A stretch of 64,000 nucleotides of DNA from Candidatus Manganitrophaceae bacterium (GCA_016200325.1 JACQEZ010000011.1:310001-374000), one strand, 5' to 3'. Shown: positions 6,793 to 15,918, counted from the first letter of the stretch. Made by a program: numbers and translations. Notes: a model not told the origin generated them from the letters alone.

Positions 6793-9636
6793 TCAGAAAC
6801 TCTTCTTCAACTCCAACACCGTCATCCGCATGTTCACCAGCTCGACGCTGAATCCGTCTTTGTCGATCCTCGCAAAGAGCTGAACCGAGGTTGGGACAAA
6901 TTGATTCGGCACGAAGAGGAACCCGGTGTCGCTGTTGACGAAGAGCGCCTGGATCGGGATTTCGACGTTGGTCTGCTTTCGCGTCAGCGGAATCTTCATC
7001 GATTTGTCCTGAATCTTCCCCTTGTCCGGCTCGGTCGCGGGATTGGTCATCTCATCGTTGTAGAATGCGGCCCGCAGCTCCAGGTGCGAATCGGCCGGCA
7101 CCGCCCCGGTCAGAAAGAGCTCCCCCGACCAGAAGACCAAAAACTTGCTCCCCTTGGAGGCGGGGGCCAGGTCGATCCCCCCCAAAAAATGGTCGGTGTC
7201 TTTCCCGGTAAACGCGGAGAGGTCGGCGAGCGGCTTATCGACCGTGGAGGCATTTCCGGCCCGCTGGCGTTTGTCCTGGAGGTCGATGATCTTGTTCGGA
7301 TCGGGGGCATCGCCGTCGCGGGTGAGAATGGCGAGCGGCGCATAAGCGTGCCGCTTGCCGTGCGCGAGGACAAAGCTCAACGGCTCGATCCGCGTCTCCG
7401 GATTGATCCCCGACGCTTCGTCTCCGGCGAGAAAGCGGGTTTTGAAGATCCAATAATCGCCCCGGCGGGTCTGGTTGCCGCCGAATCGAACCGCCACCCC
7501 GTCGTTGAGCGAAATCGCCTCCGAGATCGTCGCATCGGCCGGGTCGGGCGTGATCGGCACCTTAAATGCATTCCACCGCGCAATCTTCGGCCGATCCTCC
7601 ATCGAGAAGCTGGTGAAGTTGGAGACCTTGGAGGCCGCCGGGAGGAGCAGGAGCTGTCCCCCGACCGGGCCGTTTAAGTTGATCACATTTCCGAAAACCG
7701 ATTCGATCTGGTGCATCTCGCTCCCGAATTCTTTGGAGAGCAAAATCAGATCGGCCGGATGAAAGGCCGATCCATCTTCGACGACGACCTGCTTCGATCC
7801 CGCCGGAATCGGCGCGATCACCCGCTGGATCGTCGAAGCGTTGTCTTCCGACCAACGGAAGGTGGCCGTGCCGATATCCCCGGCCGTGTCGATCTCTATT
7901 CGATAAAGACGATTCGCCTCCCCGGTATAAACTCCTTCCGTCGCCACGGTTCCCTTCCCGATCCCCTCTCCCTCCGGAAGGCCTCCGCCTTGGTTCACCC
8001 GGACGCGGTATTTAACCTGAAGGCGGGTCGTCGTGTCGGGCCCGCCGAGCGCGATCTCCCGGATCTCCGGATCTTCGACATAGGTCACCGGCTCCTCCCA
8101 GACATCGAGATAGACCAGATCCTTCCGGATCTGTCCCGGCGGAGGTGGGACCAGCGACGGGTCGTTCGGGTCGGCCTGCTCGGAATAGAGGGTGTCTCGG
8201 ATCAAGACACACGGGAGCCCCGCCACATACATTCGGCCGGCATTCTCGATGCTCGGATGGGTAAACTCGAACTGGGTATTCATCAACTCCAGTAGGTTCT
8301 GCAGCCCGTCGTCGCCACTGCCACCCCCGCCCCCTCCTCCGCCACCGCCCCCCTGGTTCAGCTGGCCGAACATCCCGAAGAGGGAGAAGAGCCCTAAAAA
8401 TTCGGAAAATTCCGACCCGCGGATGATGAAGTTGTTCACCCCGATCGTCTCCAACAGGTTCTCGCTGGCGATCCGGAGATCATCGAAGTCCCAGACCAGC
8501 GGGGTTGTCGTATCTTGATAAACCTCGAACCCATACTTTCGGATCCGCGTCAGATCGGCCGGCGTCCCGGTCGGAAGCTCAAACTTGATCATCGCCGCCA
8601 GCAGATCGGCCGGATTAAAAGAGGGGAGGGAAGAAGGAGGTGGAGGGGGGTCGAGGACCTTCAGCGTGAACGACTGGGTCGTCGCCACCCCGTTGTTGTC
8701 GACTGCCTGGACGGTGAAGTCGAAACTCCCCGCCGACGTCGGGGTGCCGCTGATCTTGGCGCTCTTTGAATTGTCTCCGGTGCCGGCCGCCGCCAGCGTC
8801 AACCCGGCCGGGAGCGCGCCGGCGGAGAGCGACCAGGTGATCGGGGTCGCCCCGCCGAAGCTGAAGATCGTTCCGGTATTATAATTCTGATTCAGCCCGG
8901 CGTCCGGAAGGGCGTCGGTGGTGATATGAAAACGGACATCGAGCGGCGCGGCAAATCCGGCGACCCAGACCTCTTTGGCCGCCCCGGTGTTCTGGGTGAG
9001 CCAGACGGTGCGATTGCCGTCATCGTCTTCGAGAAAGAACCGGATGATCCCGGCCGACTGCTGGCTCAACCGATAACGAAAGGTGAGCACCTCGTCGGAG
9101 GACAGGTCTCTGAGATTGATAAAGCTCTTCGTGATCGTGACCGTGCCGGCATGGCCGGAGAGCCGCAAAAACCCTTTTCCCTCATAAGGACCGTCTTTCC
9201 CGATCCGCAACGTTCCCTGGGGCGAGGAGAGGATAAACCCCTCGAGCGACTCCATGTCATCGAACTTCTTCCCCGGGAAGTTCAGAAAGAAGAGGAGCGG
9301 GCCGAAGATCATGCTGAAGATCAGACGGATCGCTTCGACCATGATCGCGCTGCAGACCTCGCCGGCGCACTGCGACAGATCGAAGTTGCCGCCGCCGGGC
9401 GGGGTCGCCTTTTGGACGAGCGTTTCGACCGGAACGGGGAAAATCGGGTCGACGGCAAACCCGCGGTTGGGACTCCCGTCACCCAGCGCCTCCCGGCTCA
9501 TCCGCCGGAGGAACGAGACGAAGATGTCTTGGTTCTCGTTCCAGTCGGCGTCGAGGATCACCCGCCCCTGCTGAAGATAGACTCCCAGATAATTTTTGAG
9601 CTCATTGAAACTGTCGCGCGAAATCGATTGGGTCAT
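6793..9636 (-). CDS. DUF6519 tail-fibre-like protein with Ig-like insert
   Basis: This 947-residue protein begins with the DUF6519 signature (SFNELKNYLGVYLQQGRVILDADWNE), a domain found in eCIS and phage-tail loci. About residues 235-330 form a putative-Ig (He_PIG-type) cadherin-like domain (ALPDAGLNQNYNTG, LPAGLTLAAAGTG, ISGTPTSAGSFDFTVQAVD), a fold used for surface binding. A run of 11 glycines, GGGSGDD-terminated, lies near 8320-8355 and acts as a flexible hinge. The rest contains DUF6519-type beta-rich sequence (YLDVWEEPVTYVEDPEIREIALGGPDT). It is the largest protein of the operon and the best candidate for the host-contact fibre or a cage protein at the baseplate periphery. No pilin-like chaperone is present. 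Confidence 0.8.
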   Translation of the reverse strand: MTQSISRDSFNELKNYLGVYLQQGRVILDADWNENQDIFVSFLRRMSREALGDGSPNRGFAVDPIFPVPVETLVQKATPPGGGNFDLSQCAGEVCSAIMVEAIRLIFSMIFGPLLFFLNFPGKKFDDMESLEGFILSSPQGTLRIGKDGPYEGKGFLRLSGHAGTVTITKSFINLRDLSSDEVLTFRYRLSQQSAGIIRFFLEDDDGNRTVWLTQNTGAAKEVWVAGFAAPLDVRFHITTDALPDAGLNQNYNTGTIFSFGGATPITWSLSAGALPAGLTLAAAGTGDNSKSAKISGTPTSAGSFDFTVQAVDNNGVATTQSFTLKVLDPPPPPSSLPSFNPADLLAAMIKFELPTGTPADLTRIRKYGFEVYQDTTTPLVWDFDDLRIASENLLETIGVNNFIIRGSEFSEFLGLFSLFGMFGQLNQGGGGGGGGGGGSGDDGLQNLLELMNTQFEFTHPSIENAGRMYVAGLPCVLIRDTLYSEQADPNDPSLVPPPPGQIRKDLVYLDVWEEPVTYVEDPEIREIALGGPDTTTRLQVKYRVRVNQGGGLPEGEGIGKGTVATEGVYTGEANRLYRIEIDTAGDIGTATFRWSEDNASTIQRVIAPIPAGSKQVVVEDGSAFHPADLILLSKEFGSEMHQIESVFGNVINLNGPVGGQLLLLPAASKVSNFTSFSMEDRPKIARWNAFKVPITPDPADATISEAISLNDGVAVRFGGNQTRRGDYWIFKTRFLAGDEASGINPETRIEPLSFVLAHGKRHAYAPLAILTRDGDAPDPNKIIDLQDKRQRAGNASTVDKPLADLSAFTGKDTDHFLGGIDLAPASKGSKFLVFWSGELFLTGAVPADSHLELRAAFYNDEMTNPATEPDKGKIQDKSMKIPLTRKQTNVEIPIQALFVNSDTGFLFVPNQFVPTSVQLFARIDKDGFSVELVNMRMTVLELKKSF

Positions 9637-9650
9637 GCGTTCTCCATTTC

Positions 9651-9710
9651 ATTTCGGATTGCGGATTGAAGGTCAAAAGAAACAATCTTTATTACTCCGC
9701 GATCCGAAAT
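9651..9710. repeat. Inverted repeat in spacer between fibre and tail-protein genes
   Basis: ATTTCGGATTGCG (9651-9663) is an inverted copy of CGCGATCCGAAAT (9698-9710) with one mismatch and a 34-base loop. The 12-base core ATTTCGGATTGC recurs at 13458-13469, in the spacer between the gpD-like and baseplate J genes. It may be a dispersed intergenic repeat of this genome or an operon-internal RNA processing element. Confidence 0.4.
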
Positions 9711-9718
9711 CAGCAATT

Positions 9719-11635
9719 TTATTCCATCACCTTCGGATCGACCGGCGGGAGTCGCGTGTCGATCGGGACCGGGACGACCCCCGCCGGCAGCAGCTTGGGG
9801 GAGCGCTGTAAGAAGCTCGTCAGCAACTGCGCTTCTCCGGCGATGTCTTCATCGCTGTAATCGACGGTAATCACGTCGGTCGGCGAGAAAAAGCCCGCCG
9901 GAAATTTGAACCGACCTCGATCGAGATCGACCGCCAGCCGGCCCGGTGTCACCGGGGTCGCCGGATCGTCGAGTATTTTTTCTTCCGCCGAAAGGGTTCC
10001 GCGAACATTGATCCCATTTTGATAGACGGTCCACCCCCTGCGGGTCCCGTCAAAATCCGAGAGCGCCGCGCCGAGCCGCCGCTTCACCGAGATCGGCATC
10101 CCATCTTCGCCGTCGCGCAAGACAATCCCCTTCCCCTCGGGATCGAATCCAAAAAGATCATGGATCGTCTCCGAGAGGGCCACCGGCGCCGTCCCCAGAT
10201 GGTTCTGTCCCGGGGCCAAGAGAAAATCGACCCGGATCTGCTCGGCGGAGATCCCCAGTCCCGTGAGATCGAGCTTGAACCGTCCCAGCTGAGGATCGAC
10301 CGCGACATCGGTGGAAGCGAGGGTCATCGCCGCACCGGACGGCGTCTTCGGGTTGGCGAAGTCGGAGAGGTCGGCGGCGCGCAGCGTGACGGTCGGCTGA
10401 AAGTCGGGGCTGCAGAGATCAACCCCGTTGACCCGGAGGGTGAAGCCGCGGGGCGTCCCGCAATAATCTGCCACCGCCGCGTCGAGCTTTCGACCGGTGA
10501 GCGTGGCGCCGTCGATTCCGTCTTGGAACTGGAGCGCGACCCCGTCCGTGTCGCCGGCTCCGAGAAGGCGACCGTCGAAGGTGAAATTCCCGCTCTGCGA
10601 GCCGGGCGGCAAGACGTTGGGCCGCTGATTGTTTTGCGGTCGGCCCAATGTAAAGAAAAAGCCGAGGTTGTCGAAATGATATCTCCCGATCCGATCGGTC
10701 GCGCTTCTCGGACGACGGAGGTCGAGCGTGTGGGGGGCCGGATCATCGCTCCGGTTCAGCCGGGCTATCCCCCTCGGATCGCGAAGGTCGAATGTCTGGA
10801 CGGCGACCGACGCCGGGACCAACACTTGGAAATCGACGGTGAGGTTGCCGGCGAGCGGAACCGGCGAGACGATCTGAAAACGTCCCAGCTCCGGATCGAC
10901 CGCGACCTGATTCGGCAGGAGAACGAGAGAAGCGCCGCTCGGCGTTTTCGGATCGGCGAAATCGGTCAGATCGGCGGCGACCACCCCAAACGGCGGCGTC
11001 GGATCGGGCAAGAAGAGATCGACGCCGCGATCCCGGAGGGCGAAGCGCCCCTCGATCCCGGCATACGCCGACTCTTGTCCCAGCATCGCCGCACGGGTGA
11101 TCGGACGTCCGGTCTTTCGGTCAAAGAGCGGCTGAAGTTTTTGGTCGGCCCGGAAGAAAAAATGTCCGCTTCCCGGCGGATCTTCTCCGACCGACTGATT
11201 CCGATAAGGAAGGACAGGATTCAGATCGGGGACAAACGGCACCTGGGCCACCCGCTGGGAAAAATCGACGAGCACCGTCCGCCAGGCGGTCACCCGCTCC
11301 GCGAACTGGGCGATCGGGTCGTGCAGCCCTTTCGATCGGTAGAAGGCCACCGCCTCCTCCACCTCGGTCCGCTCTGCCCGCTCCGGCAGGGTCGGATCGA
11401 TCTCGACCCCGATCAACGCGCCGATCAAGGGGATAAACGGTTCCCGGGCATTTTCGAGAAAAAGGTCCTCATAGAGCTGGGCGATGCTGAGATCGACCTC
11501 TTCAAGTGGGCCGGAGACGATCTCCAGAAAACGCTGCAGCTCTCCCGCGGCATCTTTGTCGCGATAGATCCCCGGAAGGAGTTGAAAGAGGAGCGTCGGA
11601 AAATCGACGCTCGGTGTGAGCACCGGATTACTCAT
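9719..11635 (-). CDS. Phage-tail gpI-like / Afp12-position baseplate protein with internal repeats
   Basis: This 638-residue protein follows baseplate J by a 4-base overlap, the usual position of the gpI/Afp12-type wedge protein. The N-terminus (FPTLLFQLLPGIYRDKD, LQRFLEIVSGPLEEVD, LPLIGALIGVEIDP-like) matches the tail protein I/P2 gpI family. From about residue 215 the protein contains three related modules: ADLTDFADPKTPSGAS with VAVDPELGRFQ, ADLSDFANPKTPSGAA with VAVDPQLGRFK, and a weaker ILDDPATPVTPGRLAVDLDRGRFK. These repeats are an extension beyond the core and could form extended beta-domains on the baseplate rim. The ORF is intact with no frameshift. Confidence 0.8.
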   Translation of the reverse strand: MSNPVLTPSVDFPTLLFQLLPGIYRDKDAAGELQRFLEIVSGPLEEVDLSIAQLYEDLFLENAREPFIPLIGALIGVEIDPTLPERAERTEVEEAVAFYRSKGLHDPIAQFAERVTAWRTVLVDFSQRVAQVPFVPDLNPVLPYRNQSVGEDPPGSGHFFFRADQKLQPLFDRKTGRPITRAAMLGQESAYAGIEGRFALRDRGVDLFLPDPTPPFGVVAADLTDFADPKTPSGASLVLLPNQVAVDPELGRFQIVSPVPLAGNLTVDFQVLVPASVAVQTFDLRDPRGIARLNRSDDPAPHTLDLRRPRSATDRIGRYHFDNLGFFFTLGRPQNNQRPNVLPPGSQSGNFTFDGRLLGAGDTDGVALQFQDGIDGATLTGRKLDAAVADYCGTPRGFTLRVNGVDLCSPDFQPTVTLRAADLSDFANPKTPSGAAMTLASTDVAVDPQLGRFKLDLTGLGISAEQIRVDFLLAPGQNHLGTAPVALSETIHDLFGFDPEGKGIVLRDGEDGMPISVKRRLGAALSDFDGTRRGWTVYQNGINVRGTLSAEEKILDDPATPVTPGRLAVDLDRGRFKFPAGFFSPTDVITVDYSDEDIAGEAQLLTSFLQRSPKLLPAGVVPVPIDTRLPPVDPKVME

Positions 11636-13440
11636 CGAATCCCTCCGAAGAGGTTGATCGTGAGGAGCCCCTCATATGCCAGCTCATTCTCCCCGATCGG
11701 AACGTCGGCGAAATCGCATCCTTCTTTCATCGTCTCCGGGGGAAGCCCGCTTCGGGCCAATCGCTTGAGGAGAACATAGGCGACCCCCTCGACCGGGTAA
11801 AGCGCCGAGAAGACCTCCCCCACCCGGATCGGCTGGCCGAATTCCAACCGGGAAAAGCTGAGAAGGTCGTGCAAGACGGCCAGCACCGCTTTGCGAACCG
11901 CTTCCTGGCCCGCGTCGGCCTTGAGGTAGACGTCGACCGAGAGATCCACCGGGACATAAATCGGATCAAGGACATCGACCCCTGCCATCCGATTGACCGG
12001 TTGGCGCGCTTCCAACTGCCCCTTGAGCGCCTCCTTCAGCGCCCCGCCGGCGAACGGCGGCGGGATCACGGTCGGATTCTCCGGCGCGATGTAAACCTGG
12101 ACCACCTTGTAGCCGCCGCGAAGGCCGACCCGCGCTTTGGCCTTTCCGACGCCGGGAAACGCGACGGCCAAAAGCTCATAATCATGGAGGGTGACCGCCC
12201 GCTCCTGGGCGATGATCGATCCCGGCCCGGAGATCTTCGCCTCTTCGGTCGTCTCCCGGTCGGCCCCTCCCTCCGCATGAAACGGATTGGTGAGCTTCGT
12301 GATTTGGGGGATCGCGGAGGGGGCCACCGTCAGGGTATCGGCCCCGACGTTCCCCTGGCTCCCCAGCCCGATCCGGTAGACCGCCTTCACCTGCGCCCCC
12401 GCGGGGACGACGCTTCCCCGCTGACCGTTCCCGAAGGTGATCGTCAGCGTGTCGTTCTCATCGATCGAGACCACATAGTGAAGATCGGACGGTCTGCTCT
12501 GGAAGAGCGTTTCGACTTCGTCCCAAAGAACGCCGTCGACACGGACCTCCAATTCAGGCCGCGACCGGCGGCGGGTGAACGGCCCCATCTTGATCAGGTG
12601 GGTGACCGGTCTGCGGGAGAGGGAGAGCCGCTGGCCGGGGGTGCCGTCGCCGATGAAGAGCGGCTCATCGAAGATCGACTCTCCGTGCGTCGCGACGACG
12701 TTGTTCCCCTTCAATGTCGTTTTCGTCGGATCGAGCGGCTCCGGGAGCGGCGGCAGCCAGGTGATCCGATCGACGTTCACCCCCGCCGGCTCAACTTTGA
12801 TAATCTGAAGCATCGGGGAGCGGCGAACCTTGACCGCGCCGTCGGGCTGGGGGCGTTTCTCCTCAAAATAAATCGCACCCCCTTCATCAAGGGCATGGTC
12901 GGTCCGGGTCAGTTCGATCGATTGGGTCTCCGCTCCCAGGTCTGTGAGGTGGACGGCGGAGGTGGTCAGGTCGATCGCGCTGTTCCGCTGCTTCAGCGAG
13001 AACTCCTGCGTGATCTCGAACGTCCGGTCGGGCTCCCCCGGCACCCCCGCCGTCTTGAGCCGATACGGAAGCGACGCCCCGCTGACGGTCACGTCGGCCG
13101 ACACTTCGAAATGGACCGCGGCCGAGGCCGCCAGCCCCGGATCGATCTGGTAGTCGATCAGCCGGAGCAGCTCCACCACCGACCGGCGCTGGGTCGCCGT
13201 CGGGAGATAGGCTTCGTTCGCCACCCGGTCTTGATAGTAGCTGAGAATATCTGCGACGTAAGCGAAGAGCTCGACCAACACCACGCCGAAATCGCTCTCG
13301 CTTCGGTCGGTCCAGTTCGGCAAGAGGAGCGGGATCTGGTTCAGCATCCCCTGCCGGAATCCCTCGTAATCCTTCGTCACATAATCGATCACCGGCCGGC
13401 GTCGAAGCGTGGTCATCTTGGGGGGTTGGGGTCCAGCCAT
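11632..13440 (-). CDS. Baseplate J (gp6/Afp11-like) protein
   Basis: This 602-residue protein is typical of the putative baseplate assembly protein family related to gpJ/T4 gp6, a main wedge component. Marks are DYVTKDYEGFRQGMLNQIPLLLPNW, FGVVLVELFAYVADILSYYQDR, RRSVVELLRLIDYQIDPG, the central GNGQRGSVVPAGAQVKAVYRIGLGSQGNV and a C-terminal EFGQPIRVGEVFSALYPVEGV. The end overlaps the next gene by 4 bases. It starts 50 bases after the gpD-like hub gene. Together with gp25 and the gpI-like protein it should form the ring that triggers sheath contraction. Confidence 0.9.
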   Translation of the reverse strand: MAGPQPPKMTTLRRRPVIDYVTKDYEGFRQGMLNQIPLLLPNWTDRSESDFGVVLVELFAYVADILSYYQDRVANEAYLPTATQRRSVVELLRLIDYQIDPGLAASAAVHFEVSADVTVSGASLPYRLKTAGVPGEPDRTFEITQEFSLKQRNSAIDLTTSAVHLTDLGAETQSIELTRTDHALDEGGAIYFEEKRPQPDGAVKVRRSPMLQIIKVEPAGVNVDRITWLPPLPEPLDPTKTTLKGNNVVATHGESIFDEPLFIGDGTPGQRLSLSRRPVTHLIKMGPFTRRRSRPELEVRVDGVLWDEVETLFQSRPSDLHYVVSIDENDTLTITFGNGQRGSVVPAGAQVKAVYRIGLGSQGNVGADTLTVAPSAIPQITKLTNPFHAEGGADRETTEEAKISGPGSIIAQERAVTLHDYELLAVAFPGVGKAKARVGLRGGYKVVQVYIAPENPTVIPPPFAGGALKEALKGQLEARQPVNRMAGVDVLDPIYVPVDLSVDVYLKADAGQEAVRKAVLAVLHDLLSFSRLEFGQPIRVGEVFSALYPVEGVAYVLLKRLARSGLPPETMKEGCDFADVPIGENELAYEGLLTINLFGGIR

Positions 13441-13489
13441 CGTTCACTCCAGTTCAAATTTCGGATTGCCGGTTAAAACTTCCGCAAAG

Positions 13490-14692
13490 CTATCCCTGAA
13501 TGGTCGTTCCTTCTTGCTGCGCCGGGAGGACGCGGTTGCCTGATTCGACCGACGCGCCGCCCAGGCCGGGGAACGGGATCGCGGTCGGGAGGGCCGCGGC
13601 GGCAAAGACCTCCTCGCCGGTCAGCCCCAATCCGTTCCGGATCCCTTCGAAATGCTGTGTGTAGCCGTCGAGGGTAAAGAGATGCCGGACACGGGTCACA
13701 TAATAAAGCCCGCTCCATTGTGCGCCGGCCCCTTTTACCGTCACCAGCCGCTTCGACCGGAGCACCGCGCCATAGGGGCGCGAGTCGATCTCCCCCTCGA
13801 CCTGGACGAACCGCTCTCCCCCCCGATACCCTTCTCGGAGTCGACCCCGCATCTCCTGTGAGGAAGAGGCCACCTGATTTTTCAGCAGCAGGCGCCCGGA
13901 CCGCTGGCCCGACTGGAAATCGGCCAGCTCTTTTTTGCCGAGCTTTCGCCGGGGGCTCTCTGTGAGGGTCTCCTTCTCTTCCTCCTTCTCGAACGGATCG
14001 ATCCGGCGAATCTCCAGATCGGCGGGAGCGGTTCCATCAACCCGGAACCGGAGGCCGGTAAGGTTGGTCTCCCCGCCGAACTGGATCGCGAGCGTCTTCT
14101 GCGGGGGAAGGTCGAGCGTCGGACTCCGAAAATATCCCTTGCTCCCTTGAACAGCGCACTCAAACCCATTCCGCGCCGCCAGCCGCCGGAGAAAGCGGAT
14201 GTCGCTCTCGGTCTGAAGGACGGCCGAGACCGTTTCGGGCTGCCGCACCACCGTGTCTTCGACTTCGTAACTCAATCCGTATGAGATAAAAATCTCCTGG
14301 GCGATCTCGCTGTCTTTCTTATTCGCCCAGACCCGCTGTTTCTCTTCGAGATCCATCAGCGCGCTCGCATCCATCCCGGAGATCTCCAGCGTCGCCTCCT
14401 GCGCGTCGTTCGAGAGGTTCACGTTCAGATGGGTGATGTAGCCGTCGATCAGCGTCTCGACGCCACTGTCGGGATAACCGGCCTCGATCGAGAGCCGGTT
14501 CCAGAGGGTATAGCGATCGTCGTCGATATACCGCCACGTCCCATTTTTCTCGACCGTGAGGGCGAGCTCGATCCGAAAAACGCTCGCGTCGTCGACCGAC
14601 TCTTCGACCTCGATCCGGACCAGATCGGGGATGAGATCGTCCTGCTTCTCCCCGTTGATCGCGAGGGTGATGACCTCTTTGATCTCCATCAA
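13490..14692 (-). CDS. gpD/VgrG-type central hub protein
   Basis: This 400-residue phage late-control D (gp27/VgrG N-domain-like) protein forms the trimeric hub joining tube and spike. Recognisable parts are LVRIEVEESVDDASVFRIEL, LSIEAGYPDSGVETLIDGYITHLNVNL, MDASALMDLEEKQRVWANKKDSEIAQEIFISYGL and FLRRLAARNGFECAVQGSKGYFRSP. The C-terminal about 80 residues include LFTLDGYTQHFEGIRNGLG. The OB/needle part is in a separate gene (4624-5277), so hub and spike are split as in phage P2, not fused as in VgrG or Afp8. Its start overlaps the LysM gene stop by 4 bases. Confidence 0.88.
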   Translation of the reverse strand: MMEIKEVITLAINGEKQDDLIPDLVRIEVEESVDDASVFRIELALTVEKNGTWRYIDDDRYTLWNRLSIEAGYPDSGVETLIDGYITHLNVNLSNDAQEATLEISGMDASALMDLEEKQRVWANKKDSEIAQEIFISYGLSYEVEDTVVRQPETVSAVLQTESDIRFLRRLAARNGFECAVQGSKGYFRSPTLDLPPQKTLAIQFGGETNLTGLRFRVDGTAPADLEIRRIDPFEKEEEKETLTESPRRKLGKKELADFQSGQRSGRLLLKNQVASSSQEMRGRLREGYRGGERFVQVEGEIDSRPYGAVLRSKRLVTVKGAGAQWSGLYYVTRVRHLFTLDGYTQHFEGIRNGLGLTGEEVFAAAALPTAIPFPGLGGASVESGNRVLPAQQEGTTIQG

Positions 14693-14973
14693 ACAATCCG
14701 ATTCTGCGGGACCCGAATCCGGCGGCCCGGCTTTAAAAGATGGAACGGATTCAACTCATCGGTATTTGCGTCGAGAATCAGCCAAGATTTCTTCGGGTCG
14801 CCGTAAAACCGATGTGCGAGAAGATCGAGCCGCTCCCCCGCGCTGACGATATGCTCAAACACGCCGGCGGTTTCGGGGATCTCTCGGATCTCCAAAACGC
14901 GCGGCGTCTTCCCTTCGTTGTTTTCGGGGGCGATCACTTCCGTCTTTGCATAGCGTGAGCCTTTGTAGATCAT
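14689..14973 (-). CDS. LysM-domain baseplate/tube-associated protein
   Basis: This 94-residue protein has a single LysM domain at about 39-90 (HIVSAGERLDLLAHRFYGDPK, LILDANTDELNPFHLLKPGRRIRVP). LysM proteins of this size (phage gpX/gp53 type) attach to the hub or tube base in contractile tails. ATG 14973 follows GAGGAGAG. It lies 9 bases after the CIS-tube protein gene and overlaps the hub gene. In Afp/PVC particles CIS-tube and LysM are often joined in one Afp7-like chain, whereas here they are separate genes. Confidence 0.85.
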   Translation of the reverse strand: MIYKGSRYAKTEVIAPENNEGKTPRVLEIREIPETAGVFEHIVSAGERLDLLAHRFYGDPKKSWLILDANTDELNPFHLLKPGRRIRVPQNRIV

Positions 14974-14982
14974 CGCCTCTCC

Positions 14983-15648
14983 TCATCCGATATTGATAAT
15001 GGTCGACCTCGCCAGCGCCGGAGTGTTGGCGAGATTGAGCGATGCCAGCAATTCTTGTTGCGCCTGGGTAAAGAGGTTGAAGGGATTTCGTCCGCCGATC
15101 ACTTCAAGGCTGACCCCGACCGTCACCCGAATCGGGTTGAGGTTCGGATGATACTCGGTCTCTTGAATGTTCAGATCGGTGATTCGGACCGCATAGATCC
15201 GCTGCCGGCCCCAGACGAAGATCACCACCGGCGGGCTCTGCCGATCGCCGAATCCGAAATTCGCCGAGAGTCCAAGCAGCCCGGCGAAGAGCGATTCCGA
15301 CCGGGGGGTCACCATCATTTCCAAGGCGGAGAGGGCCGGGAGGACGCCGAACTGGCCGGCGATCGGGTCGCCGCTCTCCAGCGCGTCGGTGGCGTCGAGG
15401 CGGATGTCCATCGACAGCGTCTCCGGGTTGGTATGAACCGTCTGGGCTTCTCCCAAGCTCTCGCTCTCCGGCGCCTCCTCCTCGCGTCCCCGGCGGGAAG
15501 GGGGGACCGTCACGCTGATCCCCTTTCGCCGGGTGATCGTCTCCGGATTGAACTGAAACGGGACGATCAGCGGCGGGAAGGCGAGCGGATTCGAATCGAC
15601 GAACGCCCCCCTCAAAATTTTCGGCTGGTTGGCCAACCCATTTCCCAT
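14983..15648 (-). CDS. CIS-tube (Afp7-like) tube-initiator protein
   Basis: This 221-residue protein has the family opening ILRGAFVD..PLAFPPLIVPFQFNPETITRR, followed by SLGEAQTVHTNPETLSMDIRLDATDALE and VIFVWGRQRIYAVRITDLNIQETEYHPNLNPIRVTVGVSLEVI. These are hallmarks of the contractile-injection-system tube adaptor that links the gp19-type tube to the hub. It begins 3 bases after the preceding small gene. The C-terminus ends in a short helix (QELLASLNLANTPALAR). No signal peptide is present, consistent with cytoplasmic assembly. Confidence 0.85.
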   Translation of the reverse strand: MGNGLANQPKILRGAFVDSNPLAFPPLIVPFQFNPETITRRKGISVTVPPSRRGREEEAPESESLGEAQTVHTNPETLSMDIRLDATDALESGDPIAGQFGVLPALSALEMMVTPRSESLFAGLLGLSANFGFGDRQSPPVVIFVWGRQRIYAVRITDLNIQETEYHPNLNPIRVTVGVSLEVIGGRNPFNLFTQAQQELLASLNLANTPALARSTIINIG

Positions 15649-15651
15649 CGT

Positions 15652-15918
15652 CTACTCCTTTTTTCTGTCGAGTTGATCAACCAACTCCTGACAAACCGCC
15701 CCGGCGGCGCGCCGGGCGATCTCCGTCCGGCCGGTCCGATCGGAGGCGATTCGGATCGGCCGCGGGGAGAGCCGATCGAGCGTTCCCGAAGCGCCCTCCG
15801 GTTGTTGTTCCAATTCTTTCTGCAGCTGAGAGAGAATCTGCTTGGAAAGGCGCGCCGCCGCTTTGCGATCGAGCGGGAGGCGATCATACGTGATCCGAAC
15901 CCGTTTGATCCGAATCAT
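15652..15918 (-). CDS. Small basic eCIS operon protein, unknown function
   Basis: This 88-residue protein overlaps the AAA+ ATPase gene stop by 4 bases and is followed 3 bases later by the CIS-tube gene, so it is almost certainly translated. It begins MIRIKRVRITYDRLPLDRKAAARLS and is mainly helical and highly charged. A beta-strand start followed by a long helix resembles small baseplate accessory proteins, but I recognise no family. It may assist the neighbouring ATPase or the hub assembly. Confidence 0.6.
   Translation of the reverse strand: MIRIKRVRITYDRLPLDRKAAARLSKQILSQLQKELEQQPEGASGTLDRLSPRPIRIASDRTGRTEIARRAAGAVCQELVDQLDRKKE

Noticed and set aside
10019-11779. 586-codon plus-strand ORF opposite the tail-protein gene
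   Set aside because: Arg/Pro-rich mirror frame of a well-supported minus-strand gene, without family motifs or a ribosome site.
11869-13476. 535-codon plus-strand ORF opposite baseplate J
   Set aside because: Composition biased (Arg, Asp, Gly), no motif, antisense to a clear baseplate gene.
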